Origin: Elysia chlorotica
Lineage: Eukaryota; Mollusca; Gastropoda; Plakobranchidae
Direction: 5' to 3'
NCBI GenBank assembly: GCA_003991915.1
Contig: RQTK01000033.1
Location: 837,455 to 901,454, forward strand
Length of the DNA stretch: 64,000 nt
The translations under genes and the position numbers were made by a program. Under the pieces are notes generated by a model. It was given only the letters and a program-made list of their open reading frames with translations, was not told where the DNA came from and made no database searches. Position 1 is the first letter of the stretch; each line of letters starts with the position of its first letter. Below, piece by piece: positions 36,782 to 52,096 of the stretch.

Positions 36782-39700
36782 TGCCTACTATTTTTTTACT
36801 GTCGTTGTGATTATTGCGTTTGTGAACTTTTATATTCGCTTTATGACGTATAGTCATATTATTTGGGTTTTGCTCGTTTGCTTTTCTTTTCCTTATAATA
36901 TCAATGCTTTCTATTTCCTTTCGTAAAAACAATTTATCATCAACAAAACGCACAAAAAAGGAATATTATGGGACTAAGAGAAACTTCAACGGAAGTATAC
37001 CACAGCAAAAAGATTGAACACGCAAGGCTGTGACACCAGAGATTGGTTAAAGAGGATAATAGACGTAAGCTTTTAGCTCTGCATACTTCGCGATGTCGCA
37101 AAGGTACAAATTATCCAGTTATTTTTTGCAGTTAATGCCCTTTCTCACTGCTCTCCCTCTCGAATTTCTTAATGCTTTTACTCGTGAAGGTTGTGGGAAA
37201 AACAAACAAGATTTTGATTTTACCGTGCCCATTTCGAGAGATTACGACATGTTTAACTAACAAAGGCAGATGTCGCGAAAGTTCTCTCTTATGTCTATAG
37301 TCTTCTTTTTCCCCGTTGAGCAATCACCAAACTCAGTGCATTCTGTTATGCAAAGGCAAGCCCGGGACAATTGATAGTATATTAATTTTCATATTGCTTG
37401 ATTCAATACATTTTTAATCCTAGGTTACCCCGTAGTTAGGCAGGTGCAAGTCACTGCTTCGATTACGCTTTGGATAATACAAACATCTTTGCCAGGGTAC
37501 CTGGTAGCAATATTAATTGTATTCAGCTCAACAATATATAAAATAATCTACATTGTGTCTTTAGTGTTTCAAATTGTAAAATGTCGGTAATTTAATTTTG
37601 TAATATTACCTTATTTCTTTTTGTGAAAAGCTCTTTTATTTCCTGTTTTATTAATTTAGATCCGACCCTTTCGCCAAGATAAGTTAATAATTTATATATC
37701 AATGACGACGCGCCTGCTGTCATAAGATTGCATGCATTAAAAACCTTAACACCTAACATTGAAAGTGTTTGCCTCACTGGGACCTAACCAACTCAAAAGT
37801 ACAAAAACCGCAAACACAAGAATTAAAAGCGTATTTTTTTTACCTCAATACTTACTTAAGCTCTTTGTATTTCATATGAACTTGATTTTCTTATGCTTTT
37901 TACAAAATCATACACCAAGACTATCCTCTTAGATCGGGCACCATCTCGAGGGCTGAGCAAACAGCCAGCCCGACTTCTCAAGTCGAGTCCTAGTCTAAGT
38001 AGTCTAGCGCCCAGAGATTTATAAGCAATTGAGTTTAAGGAATGCTGTGGTTATATATTGTTGTCCCGTCGTGTGTAATAGTGTGAACTCAGTACCTTGC
38101 TTAATGCTCATAAACGACCAAGACTCAGGAATGGTGTCAATTATTATGCAGGAGAAATATTTGTTGACTCAAGCTATACTGAGACGGAGATAATAATATA
38201 AGATTTAAAGCAGTCAATCATATTCACCCAACACAATAGTAGGTCTAGTGCGGTGCTTTAAACGTTAGCAGATAATCTGTTCTACCCTCTTCCTTAAAAT
38301 AAAAGTGCAAATAAATACACGATTTTAACCTCAAACATAAACTCGGTGACTGAACCGATATCAACGGACAGGGTCATACAATACATTGGTACGCTGCTGC
38401 GGTTCTGAAAATAATATTGTTCGTTTTATCGTTTACCGTGAAACTTCACAGAGGCTGCTTGAGAAAAATGCTATAGTATCGTCAGTTCTACACCTTATAA
38501 CTAGTGGTTTGAAATTACAGTCACTCTTTGATAAGGTTACCAAAAAGATATATATGAATATATTTATTTGTACCTAAAACATCAAACTTTATTTTTGCGA
38601 TAAAAATATGCGACAGGAAGAAAAGTTACTTGCTCTTTTTTTATAAGCAGTACCGCATGTAGTTAAATAAAAAGCGATATACGTTTGTTTGGTCTTATTT
38701 TAAAAAATATTCTTTTAACCTTTTAGAATAACGCCGCTACTATAAGCTTATTTTGATGGCGTCGAGCAAATGAGGAAATTACTTATCTTTTTATGCTGTC
38801 AGAGGTTTTGACATGGTGTACATACAGGTGTTGTCAGTTCATTATTATGCGCAAAGCGTTTCACAAGTAGGAACAAATTAGTCGGAGCAAGCTCAGAAAA
38901 TGGTGTGCTTGCGTATTAAAGACTCTTCCTAGGCTCTCAGATCAGACATTTGAAAGATCCTCAATGTTTGCACTTTCTTGACGGCTTTTCTTGATAGAGA
39001 GACATGAGTGGGGAATCTAAAAAGTTCCCAAAATTACGAATGATTGAAGAAGGAAAGCAGATTATATCTTTTCAGGATTCTTAGGTTGGATTGGATGGAG
39101 AGGTTACGTAATCTGTTTGCATAATTGTTTAATGCTGTTATTTTTTAAAAATAATTATATTCAAGTCCCATAACAAGAAAATTAGATTCTTTTTATTAAT
39201 ATTTGTTTGCTGTGGGGTTTTATCGGATTTTCATAAACGGATTATAAATTTCCATGTTCAAAACACATCATATTTTTTTTTTTGAAAATGCAGAGCTCAA
39301 CTCCTACCTTTGAAAATTGTTACCTTTTAATAGTGTTCTTTGTGTGATCTGAACATGATTATTCGAAATTTGCTCTTTGATGTAATAATCATAATTCAAG
39401 ATCAAGGATTACTACAGGGTACTTTTCTTCTAGATTGGCGTACATAATACTGCATGTCATATACGTGCCAGTGCGCCCTGTCCTCTAATTTTGTAAGGAT
39501 GCTTAAGTGCGCCTAGAGAGACTAGACCTGCTTCAAGAGATTAGCATATTATCTCACATCTCCTAATTTCCTTTTTTTTTCTAAACTGAGAATGGTATTG
39601 ACCAAACTTAAATGTTGTCGCCTTAAATGATGGGTATAGTGGCTTTTAAAAGGTTTTAATGTAGATTCATTGGGGTGCAGTTCTCCAGTTCCTCAGTTCT

Positions 39701-41740
39701 TAAGAAGTAAGACATCGGGAACATCGACAAGATCGGACTATTCTATTACTGCCGGTGTCTATAAAGTTCAAAACAAAACTATTTAATTGTACTGCAGCAT
39801 CTTGATTTTTTAAAGAAAAAAAAATAAAGCTCATCATAATTTTGCCCCTTTGATTAGCAATTACTGAAACAAGAAAAGGACAAGAAAATGCCATACAGCA
39901 ATTTAGTGACGTATGTAATAATTGTCAATGAAAAAAACTTTCAGGAACTTCTGGTGTTATAAGAATATTTTGAAGTTAAACACTTAACAACAATGTAACC
40001 ATCTGCGTCTCTCATGTTGTGTGAGCTGTTGTTTTTTGTTGGTGTCTTTTTATTGTTGTTTTTTTTTAATTCCCCAAACTCAAGAACATTGGTTTGGCAG
40101 TATCACCGTTTGAAATTAAATACTACCGATACACACAGATAGTTATCGCTGTTGCTGACATAACCAACATACTTGCACTCATGTCGATTATAACCCATCA
40201 AACTTCGATGCATGCCTTTATCATGGCATGTTGAAATATCCGGTGTTATGGAGAAACATAGAATATATTTTTTGGCGTAAACAGCATTTTGCCACAGTTC
40301 AGATTCAGAATGGAAAATATAGTCTGTATATGAACAGACAAGTTTTATACATTATTGGTTTTCTATCATTTCGATGATGATTTCTAGTTCCTGAAACCTA
40401 TTGAGGTTTGTTAAATAAAATTAAAATAAAATCAACACAACATGATGCGTTGCGTTAGTCATAATGAGGGATTTTGGTTGTTTTGGTATGGCATGAACCA
40501 GGTACATGAGTGACTGGGACGTCACAGAACCCGATTGTTATGTTACCGTGAGTTCAACGGGTGATTGTCCTCCTATCCTTCAGACATGTCGAAGAAAACA
40601 AAACAAAAATAACTTGGGGATTCTCCAATGTCGCCATGTGGACTTGACTTCCCAAATTGAGATTGACTCATGGTTTTCTACGAGGTAAAATCTCGGGATT
40701 TTATATAGTATTGAACCCTTTTTTTTACGAGAAGGCAAGGGTAATATATTAGAAGTGCTCTGTTTATATTGCTGGAGATAAATTGGCGATACGCCTATCA
40801 TAGGGAAATGCCATCGAAGAAGATACAAATTATTTCAGAGGAGAGAAAGCATGATTTAGACGTCCCTTGTTGGGTGTGGATAAACAGAGTAAGCCAAACT
40901 TAGATAATGTTTATTTTTATTTAAATAGTTGCACGAGCTGGTGAGGGTGCCAATGAGTCAATAATCACCTGGGTTACAGAGAGTCTAAAGCACTAGAACT
41001 AGTGTTCCTCTCGAACCAATGTTGTTATGGACGGCTAGCAGTGTAAAATAATCATTTGTCTATGCCGATCGCATTATTTACACCCTCTAAAAGACACAGA
41101 TTACCACCATATTACTTTTCCAATTTTTTTTGACGGACTGGAAAAGGCCGCTATTTTTTTTCTGGTAGGAGTTGCTTTTCTTGTAGAAAAAAATGCACAT
41201 TTATTTTGAAAAAAAAGAACAACAACAACAATATCAACCTTTTTTCATTCTATAATAACAACTACGCAATGAAAAAATAGGGATCCTGAAAGTAACTACA
41301 GGAGAAATTATGTATGAAATAATAAACGAATTTCCTAGGTGGTAGATAACGATTAGAAAGTGAATTTTAACCTCTGCAAAAATATTATTAACGAAACCTC
41401 AAGGTGTCGAATTTTTTAAAGATAAAAAATTATGCATACTGTCTTGTTTTTAAAGAAAGAGGCTAAGTCAAACAGTTTTAGAAGAGGAGAGCAATATAAA
41501 TACAACACGAAAAATAATATTATAATTGGCTATACGTATACCCCATGACAGATAAATAAAGAGAAAGATTTGCATAGACAAGCGTGAGGAAAAGCAAAGA
41601 AAAAGAGAAATTATACAATCGTACTTATAAAGGCTGGAGGAGAGAAATAAAAAAGTATCCTAATCAGATCAGAACACACAAATCTAGTGCTTGCCTCACT
41701 TTAGTCATGTCTTAAGATCACATCTAATGACTTCCTATTG
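36782..41740. other. AT-rich intergenic sequence
   Basis: This long stretch has no gene that I recognise. Open frames do not exceed about 82 codons and look random. It is one of the least repeat-rich parts of the window, so conserved non-coding elements would be easiest to test here. Confidence 0.55.
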
Positions 41741-41848
41741 GGGTAGAATACACAAACATGATATAGCATACGTCTCGTCGAAAGCCTTTTTATTCTTATA
41801 TTGTTACGACGAGACGTAAGCTGCGTCTTGTTTGTGCATTCTACCCTT
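41741..41848. repeat. 108-base foldback (near-perfect inverted repeat)
   Basis: Arms 41741-41780 and 41808-41847 begin GGGTAGAATACACAAACA and GGGTAGAATGCACAAACA (reverse complement) and end ACGTCTCGTCG. They pair at 34 of 40 positions around a loop of about 27 bases. A short foldback transposon or a miRNA-like hairpin are both possible. Confidence 0.85.
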
Positions 41849-44094
41849 GATAATGATTTGTTTGACTTTGCAAAAGGAAGAGATTGTCATAATATGAGAA
41901 CCCTGTACAGGTAATTTAAAAAGCCTTTATCGAGAAGATCTCGTGGCAACACATTTAGCTCTACCAATAACGGTGTACGCAGTTTCCTGATACATTTCCC
42001 CTTACTTTCATTATTTTTTTCTTACTCGCGACCTTTCCACAATTAAATTGCTAGGGTGGAACAAGGCTAGAAGAATTTCATTGAAGAACAGCGGTTAGAC
42101 TGCACTTTGCTTCAGTAATGAAACAAGCCAGAAAAGCCTGTCCATATCTATTAAGACAAGAGCCACAGAATGTTCTCATAACTGCGACGGTTGTGTGTTT
42201 CTTTTTCGTTACAAGAATACTAATCCATATGTCAGTACTTTGAAGAATCCGCATGAAGTCGATTTTGAAATTGTTATATTAAAAATATATATCATCCGAA
42301 CTCTATATTTTTCTCAAATATATAACTCCTGACACTTAAAGTGGTAAAAAAGCAATAATGAAATAACACTATTCGTTTATTTTGTATTTTGTTCTTTTTC
42401 TTTAACTTTTTGATTTGATTTGTTTTTTTCCTCTTATTTTCTATTTGTTTCGTTTATTTTCATTTCGTGTTTTTATGTTTGTTTGTACTTTTTGATTGTT
42501 TTGTTTGTTCGGTTTGGTTTCTTTTTTATTTGTTGATTTGGTTTGTTTTTTAACTCTGTTTTTTTTAAGAGGTTTTTAAAGAGGCTGTTTATTTTTTCCC
42601 AAACTGGCATTCCTTTTTACTTTATTTTATTTAAGATATTCTTTTCATCACGTAATATCCTTTAGCGGGAATTTTATTCTTTTAAAAACATTATAAGCCA
42701 TCGAGATGTAACAACCCTTTTTATCTAACAAAATACTGATTTTATATGATTGTTTCAATTATTTCCTTTCAAAGCAGTAATTTCTGTAGAGAAAGGGGCG
42801 GTGTATCTTTAAAAAAAAAAAAGGATTTCACATTGAGATCATAAAAAGATATATTAAGAAACAGAACAAAGAGATGTCCTTATTTTAAAACTTAGCTTTT
42901 CAAGAAAGTTTAGCTTGTTTGTTTTTTATTTTGTTTTTTGTTGTTTAGTTTTTTGCATTTTATCGTATTAAATTAGACGAATTGAAAAGAGAAGAAAAAC
43001 ATATTTCGATTCAAAAATAACTAGCAAATGCATTATTAAAAGAACAAAGAAAAATGTATTTATAAATCCCCATTGTAATCTCGAATAATCTGTCATGGTT
43101 TATAGGAAGATCTTCCCGCCTGCATTGTCTGCTGTAGAGTGATGCGTCTTCTAGCTGGAATAATGTTAGCGAGGATCCACAAATAGCTACACTGCAGACG
43201 TTTTTAGATGCACCACCAGAACAAAAACTGTGATATGTTTTAATATCGGTTGAGCTCTGAGGTATTTATAAACATGAGAGAACTGGCGTCCTAGGCAAGG
43301 TGAAGAAATAAGAATCATGAACAAATAAAAATACATAAGAAATCAAATAACATTCTATTCTTTAGATACGTATCTGCCTTATTTTGATAGAAACCAACCT
43401 TTTTTTTTGGTGATATAACAATGAGCGTAATTATATTTCGTCAGTGTAGTTAATTATTTATTATATAATTGGTGGTGGTGTTATTATTTCCTCTGTTGTT
43501 TTTGCCATTCAAACATACACTTTTTTAAACTATGTAAGTTATTCGATTCACCTGATAGGTTAAACTGTCAGCCAGACTGCCCAGGATTATCTGAAAGGCC
43601 AAGACATATATTTAACAAAAACGATTCTAGAGACATCAAAGGAGCAGCTTTGTGCACGAGTGTACAGGAAGCTGTTTGTAGAGGATGGAACCAGCAACCG
43701 CACTTTCTTTATTCACCTGGACAAAGTATTGGAATTTCCTCATACCTTTCACGTATGTGAAAAGGGCCCTTGTGTTGTTGTGATTGAGCCAAAGCAGACT
43801 GCGTAACAAAATGTCTTGTTTCAAACATTGTCTTTGTAATTAGACCCACACGCTATCACCTCGGGTCTGTGTGGAATTCAATACTCTTGATTGAAAGGTC
43901 GTCAGGGCGGGTAAGGTGCGTTCAGGGTTTGCTAGCTATTAGTACTTGCGATACTGACATGGCTTACTGCCATTTGATCAGGGGTCCTATAATGTCTAGT
44001 AAACAAAACTGGAAAGATTGAGTTGGCGTATACCTAAAATAGCTCTGTCTTATGTAGGTAGAAGTGTGATGTTAATGTTAAATCCTAATCTTAG
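41849..44094. other. AT-rich intergenic sequence
   Basis: T-rich, G/T-only stretches at 42365-42560 and 42905-42960 are low complexity. No gene is seen. Confidence 0.6.
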
Positions 44095-44390
44095 AGATTA
44101 GGTTTGTGCATTAGATTCTCTGGAGTTCGAATCCCAGAAAACTACATACTGCGAGGTTATTTAGTTGTTTTTGTAGTTGATTTCTTAACTTGATCCACTA
44201 TCAGCAACTAGGCTGTATCGCAGACGGGTCCGAAGACGTACGTTTGACAATGCTATGTGCTGCCTCATGGAAACAATGCAGAAATACTGGCACATCTGTA
44301 AAAAAATTAATTGATTAATGTAAATTTTCTCGATCGAGGGATGGAATCATACACCTCTGGAATAGTCGCCAGTGCTCTATCACATGAACG
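44095..44390 (-). mobile_element. Decayed SINE material
   Basis: GAGTTCGAATCCC at about 44128 is a + strand B box. From 44175 on, a minus-strand body is recognisable (AACTAGGCTGTATCGCAGAC, GTTTGACAATGCTATGTGCT). A possible minus-strand head (GATAGAGCACTGG) lies at about 44365-44385. Confidence 0.5.
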
Positions 44391-45057
44391 CCACCCCAAC
44401 CTCTCCAATGTCACCACCGTATTAACGTTATGTCATATCGGTTTTGTAGTGAATTGCTCGTCATTTACAAGAATTAGGAGTGCTGGAATATATTAACAGC
44501 TAGGCCTTTGAGAGTCAACTGGCTCTGTTTAAATGTCCAAACTGAATGATTTTGCATATAACTCCTACAACAAGATAAATACTTTAGTATAGTATCAAAC
44601 AATCATAGCTGTACTGCCTATTCTCCATCAATAAAGACGTAGGCGTTCTACACGAAGATGAACCTTTGTCAGATGAAGGAGGCAGCCCCAACATGAAGTA
44701 TCCTGCTACCATTGTGAGAGAGAGGCTGCACACCTAACCAAACAGTGCATGCAACAGCGTCTCTTAGCATCCGTGGCCTTTGCTTGGTATTTCCATGAAC
44801 AAACAACAGCAAAGAACAAACAGCATGGGCGGGGGACCGAACTCGCTCATGGCAGACAGGATACGTCAAAGATCTGTGGATGTCGAGTTGATGAACACGA
44901 ATCAGCTGGTGTACCTTCTCGAGCTAAGAAAAAGGCCAGACTTGTAATAAAAGATTGACAATAGGCGTTTTTTTTATATAATATTATAATACAGATTTTG
45001 TGTTAGCTGTTAGGGCCAAATGTCTATGCTTGCTATGGTTACAAAAAAAGAAAAGTA
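44391..45057. other. Intergenic sequence left of the assembly gap
   Basis: No gene is recognised. The stretch 44640-44950 is less AT-rich, with 66- and 69-codon open frames on opposite strands that look random. Confidence 0.5.
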
Positions 45058-45086
45058 TCTCTCTCTCTCTCTCTCTCTCTTTCTTC

Positions 45087-45764
45087 NNNNNNNNNNNNNN
45101 NNNNNNNNNNNNNNNNNNNNNNNNNNNNNNNNNNNNNNNNNNNNNNNNNNNNNNNNNNNNNNNNNNNNNNNNNNNNNNNNNNNNNNNNNNNNNNNNNNNN
45201 NNNNNNNNNNNNNNNNNNNNNNNNNNNNNNNNNNNNNNNNNNNNNNNNNNNNNNNNNNNNNNNNNNNNNNNNNNNNNNNNNNNNNNNNNNNNNNNNNNNN
45301 NNNNNNNNNNNNNNNNNNNNNNNNNNNNNNNNNNNNNNNNNNNNNNNNNNNNNNNNNNNNNNNNNNNNNNNNNNNNNNNNNNNNNNNNNNNNNNNNNNNN
45401 NNNNNNNNNNNNNNNNNNNNNNNNNNNNNNNNNNNNNNNNNNNNNNNNNNNNNNNNNNNNNNNNNNNNNNNNNNNNNNNNNNNNNNNNNNNNNNNNNNNN
45501 NNNNNNNNNNNNNNNNNNNNNNNNNNNNNNNNNNNNNNNNNNNNNNNNNNNNNNNNNNNNNNNNNNNNNNNNNNNNNNNNNNNNNNNNNNNNNNNNNNNN
45601 NNNNNNNNNNNNNNNNNNNNNNNNNNNNNNNNNNNNNNNNNNNNNNNNNNNNNNNNNNNNNNNNNNNNNNNNNNNNNNNNNNNNNNNNNNNNNNNNNNNN
45701 NNNNNNNNNNNNNNNNNNNNNNNNNNNNNNNNNNNNNNNNNNNNNNNNNNNNNNNNNNNNNNNN
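45087..45764. other. Assembly gap (678 N)
   Basis: The gap is flanked by CT repeats (45058-45086) on the left and GAT repeats on the right, suggesting failure to assemble through a compound microsatellite. Open frames drawn across it are meaningless. Confidence 0.99.
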
Positions 45765-48064
<2,300 letters not shown>

Positions 48065-49395
48065 TCCCCTCTTTCTCTTTCTCCCTTCCCTGTTAAACTA
48101 GTAAACGTAAAACTCTTTAAATGCCAAAGTTTGCAAATTATATCTAACGCCGTGATCTAAGATCTAAATTCTTTTTGTGAAACTTAAATGTAAATATGAA
48201 ATACCCCTTTTTTGTAATGATGCTGTTACATTCATAACTCCTTGTTCTGAAATCTCTCCCATGGACGTCTTTTTTATGTTTCATGAAATACCTTTGGGGA
48301 CAGAGACTTTGAAAGTCTCTAAAAAGCATTTAAAACGTTATATATATTTTAGAGAAATAAGAGAGCCGCGAAGCCCCTTTCACAAATTTGATATTACAAG
48401 CTCAGGATAATGTTAGTTTAATATTCCTAGAATATTCCTACTGAAACAATATAAATCTTCGGGAAAAAGTTCAAATATTTCGTTTATCACTGCATAAACG
48501 CATTCTGTATTTAGGAGGAATAAGGAATAACGTGTGGAGGCCGCAAAAAAAAGTTATCTGGCAATAGAGAAACGTTTTATTTCTATTGATAAACGTATCA
48601 CAATAAAATACCAATTTTCATTCATTCAACATTTTTTCCAAGAACTACCCACATCTTTAAACGTAGTTCGACCGAAAAGACGCCACAGCAGAAAAAAAAA
48701 GAAAAGAAAAAAAAAAAACCAATCAAGATAATTATAAGCCACACAAAATGTGGGATACGTATAGACTGAAAACGAAATTGACAACCATGCTCCATTTTTT
48801 TTAATAGAAACGACAATCATGCACGTAAATATTTAAACCGAATGTTGCGAAGCAGTCTTTTTTGTTTCTCCACATAATTTATTTAAGTTGCAGGTAGCAG
48901 CACTTGTTAAATTAATAGTAACACATCTTTTGAGTAGCACTTCAGTATTCGAGCAAATGCCAGCAGGTCGAAAGATGAGAAGTTCACTACTGTGATGTTT
49001 TCCCCATTCTCATTTAAACTTAATGGAGTAAACGTTTCAATGGGGAGTTTTATTGAGCGGCCAATTACTTCTAGTGTGGGAAAATGTCCCTTCCGTCAAT
49101 GGAGTGAAGTGCAGCAAGTGCTTGTCAGTCAGACTAAGCAATAATGGAACCAGATAGTGTGATGGAACAGTCAAAAACCTGTGGCAACGCTCTGCAAGCT
49201 GCAGTGACTGCGCGGTACTACAAAACAATTATGTAGTTATCTATATGTATGTACTATATCCATCCTTCTATTTATCTAACTTTTTATGTATCTATCCATC
49301 TCTCTATCTACCTAGCTATCTATCTATTGTTCAATCCACCTATCTAATTTTTTTTGATTCACGATCTCTTTATTTCTCTACCCTCGCTTGTGCTC
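48065..49395. other. AT-rich intergenic sequence
   Basis: No gene is recognised. A-rich run at 48692-48718; TCTA-like repeats begin near 49250. Confidence 0.6.
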
Positions 49396-49401
49396 TCTAT
49401 C

Positions 49402-49443
<42 letters not shown>

Positions 49444-49468
49444 TCCCTCTCTCTCTCTCTCTCTCCCC
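49396..49468. repeat. (CT)n array
   Basis: CT dinucleotides with CCCTCTCCC interruptions. Confidence 0.9.
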
Positions 49469-49560
49469 CTGGTCGGTAAGGTGTCGGTAAAATATGAACA
49501 ATTGAGACTGAGACATGGGTCCTGGTATCCAAGCACTGTCATCTTAGTTTAAACATTACT
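49469..49560 (+). mobile_element. Diverged SINE body fragment
   Basis: CTGGTCGGTAAGGTGTCGGT, GAGACTGAGACATGGGTCCT and GGTATCCAAGCACTGTC follow the family body order with substitutions. Confidence 0.55.
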
Positions 49561-50137
49561 CCGAGTTCTTGCCGCTGTATAATAATCCTCATTGGGGCTT
49601 AAGACACGTAAAACTAGGAGATATGTTTTCTTCGACAAAGCTATGCAGTGCGGCACACAGTTATTTTACTCGTAAAAATACTCATAAGTAAGAGTTTTTC
49701 GATTTAAAAAGATTCGCAATACAAAACACAAAATTCTGCTCCGAACGTAGCTTTAACTTCTGATTAGAGAATTTTTTAGGACTGTTTGATGCCGAATATC
49801 GCAATTGAGATTTATTACCTACATGGACAATCTAGAAGAAGGCGATTTCATTATAAAATCAAAAAGTTCGATAGTTTTAGCTATATATAGTTTAAGTTTA
49901 ATTTAATTATTATTATTATTATTAGAATTATGATTTAAATTATGATAATTATGAAAGAATTGAATTTGTTCACTCATACGGGAGAATTATATAATTGGAC
50001 TAAAAATGTTTGTCTCCTTTATCCCCTCTGTGCGACTTGTTTCCTTTAATATATGAAACTACCAGTTCAAGCTCTTGCGGCCTTTTTCTCTCTACCTCTC
50101 GCTTTTTATGTGTCTTTGTGTCATAATTATTCTTTTT
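49561..50137. other. AT-rich intergenic sequence
   Basis: Nothing recognised beyond a short ATT run at about 49907-49924. Confidence 0.6.
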
Positions 50138-50216
50138 GTTCCCTCTGTCTGTCTACCTGTCTGTCTACCTGTTTGTCTTTCTGCCTGTCTGTCTCTCTCT
50201 ATGCATTTATCTATCA

Positions 50217-50302
<86 letters not shown>

Positions 50303-50303
50303 A
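50138..50303. repeat. CTGT/TCTA array
   Basis: CTGT-type repeats at 50140-50200 change into about 23 TCTA units. Confidence 0.92.
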
Positions 50304-50884
50304 TCTCTCTTTATTCCAAGCATTACACAGTTCAAGGACAGGGCCATAAAGGTCTATGACTAAGGGCCGTGCCATCAAGGACGTACTCATTCGTACTTTG
50401 ATTGCTTGATAAACGAATGGGGCGTGTGAGAAAGTAATTAAGGATCGTGAAATACAGTAGATTAATTTCCTCACAAGAGAAGCAGCTAACAGAGACACAA
50501 TAGGCAGTCTATATAGGGAGCTGTATTGGGCACTTAACTTGCAGGAAAATGGTCTCTATATGCGGGCTTTGAATAACCATATTATTGTCTCGTTGCTGCA
50601 GCCACACGCACGTTCTCGTACCCCTCTTTGTACTTACTTGGCTCCTTTCTCTTTTTTATCTCTCTGATCCAAATACTTTCTTTCTCTTTCTGTATTAATG
50701 TGCATAGGTTTTTTTCGCTAATGTTTGTCGTGTTTATGTTGCTTACTTTTTTCACTTTTTTTCCTTTTTCTAAATTAATTTTCTCTTGTATCTCACTCTC
50801 TATCTCTCTTCCCGTTTCTTTCTTTCTCTCCCTCACTCATTTCATCTTTCTTTTATTTTCTTTATCAATCTTTCCGATTTTCTT

Positions 50885-50930
50885 TCTGTCTATCTATCTA
50901 TCTACCTATCTATCTATCTATCTATCTATC
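50885..50930. repeat. (TCTA)n array left of the hammerhead motif
   Basis: About 11 units with one TACC variant, ending 12 bases before the hammerhead stem. Confidence 0.92.
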
Positions 50931-50942
50931 AGAAGAAAACCA

Positions 50943-50985
50943 GTCGCCTGAGGAGAGCTACGGCTCGAAACTCCGGAGTCGCGAC
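50943..50985 (+). ncRNA. Hammerhead ribozyme motif, type I, minimal stem III
   Basis: Hammerhead ribozymes are small self-cleaving RNAs. All core elements occur in order. Stem I 5' strand is GTCGC (50943-50947). Core CTGAGGA (50948-50954) fits CUGANGA. Stem II is GAGC/GCTC with a TACG loop (50955-50966). Core GAAA is at 50967-50970. Stem III is CT/AG closing a CCGG loop (50971-50978). U16.1 and H17 are T50979 and C50980, the predicted cleavage site. Stem I 3' strand is GCGAC (50981-50985), the exact complement of GTCGC. Very short stem III is known for hammerheads of Penelope-like elements and animal retrozymes. No reverse transcriptase is visible nearby, so this would be an element fragment or a non-autonomous unit. 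The outer half of stem I and its tertiary-contact loop are not clear, so activity is untested. Confidence 0.8.
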
Positions 50986-51010
50986 AGGCAAGTAATTTTA
51001 TTATTATTAT

Positions 51011-51012
51011 TA

Positions 51013-51050
<38 letters not shown>

Positions 51051-51190
51051 GGAAGATTGATAGATAGTTAGATAGATAGATAGATAGATAGATATATATA
51101 TATATATATACATGTAGATAGATAGATAGGTAGATAGATATATAGGAAGATTGATAGATAGTTAGATAGATAGATAGATGGATAGATAGA

Positions 51191-51235
<45 letters not shown>

Positions 51236-51263
51236 CCTATCTATCTACCTTCCTATCTATCTC
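51011..51263. repeat. TCTA arrays flanking TAGA arrays (large inverted repeat)
   Basis: TCTA units (51013-51050) are followed by TAGA units broken by GGAAGATTGATAGATAGTTA (twice) and a TATATA run, then TCTA units again (51196-51263). The opposite-strand arrays can pair into long hairpins. Confidence 0.9.
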
Positions 51264-51820
51264 TATGTAGGTGTAACACCCTTTAACTTCCTTTTGATGT
51301 TGAATATTATTTATTTTGTCATGATTCACAATCTATTTCTTGAAGTGCGTTTATCTTGTTTTCCAACATAATTATTGTTCAACTTATTACCGACTTTAAA
51401 TAATTATTTCTCTTTTTAGACACAAACAGTATATCCATAAAGTTTTGAACCATCAAATTAACGATTTTATCAATCCAACTTCACAAGCACGTATTCAACC
51501 AGTTATGTTCAATGCATTTAAAAATTCAATACGTGTACCTTCACGTATTTAAGTTTCAACATTTATCTTTATAAAACACTTTGTTGTTTTCTAAAAATGT
51601 TTTTTCTATATTAATTAATGTTCCGGGAAAATATACGAAACCAAAATACGAATGTAAAAAAAAGATAATAGCTTTTTGCCCTGTGTATGAAAGGGAAAAC
51701 TTCATACTTTCAACGACAGGGTATATCAGTGAAGAATTATAAAACTGTCACCTTTCCTTAAAAGTGCAAGATTACACTATCAGAGGAAGACAGCACTTTA
51801 CACATTGTACTGTAACAAAT

Positions 51821-51822
<2 letters not shown>
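51264..51822. other. AT-rich intergenic sequence
   Basis: Nothing recognised. Confidence 0.6.
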
Positions 51823-51905
<83 letters not shown>

Positions 51906-52096
51906 TCTCTCTCGCTCGCTCGCTCGCTCGCTCTCCGTCTCTCTCACTCTTCTCTATCTTTCTATCTACCTATCTATCTATCTGCGACCCTCTCTTTTCT
52001 TTCTCCCCTCTCTTTCTACCCTTTCTCTCTCTTTGTACCCCTCTCTCTCCCTCTCTCTCACTCAATCTTTCTTTCTTTCTCTCTCTCTCTTTCTCT
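51823..52096. repeat. (CT)n array with CTCG units and pyrimidine-rich flank
   Basis: Pure CT at 51823-51900, CTCG units at about 51911-51932, short TCTA run, then pyrimidine-rich sequence. Confidence 0.92.
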
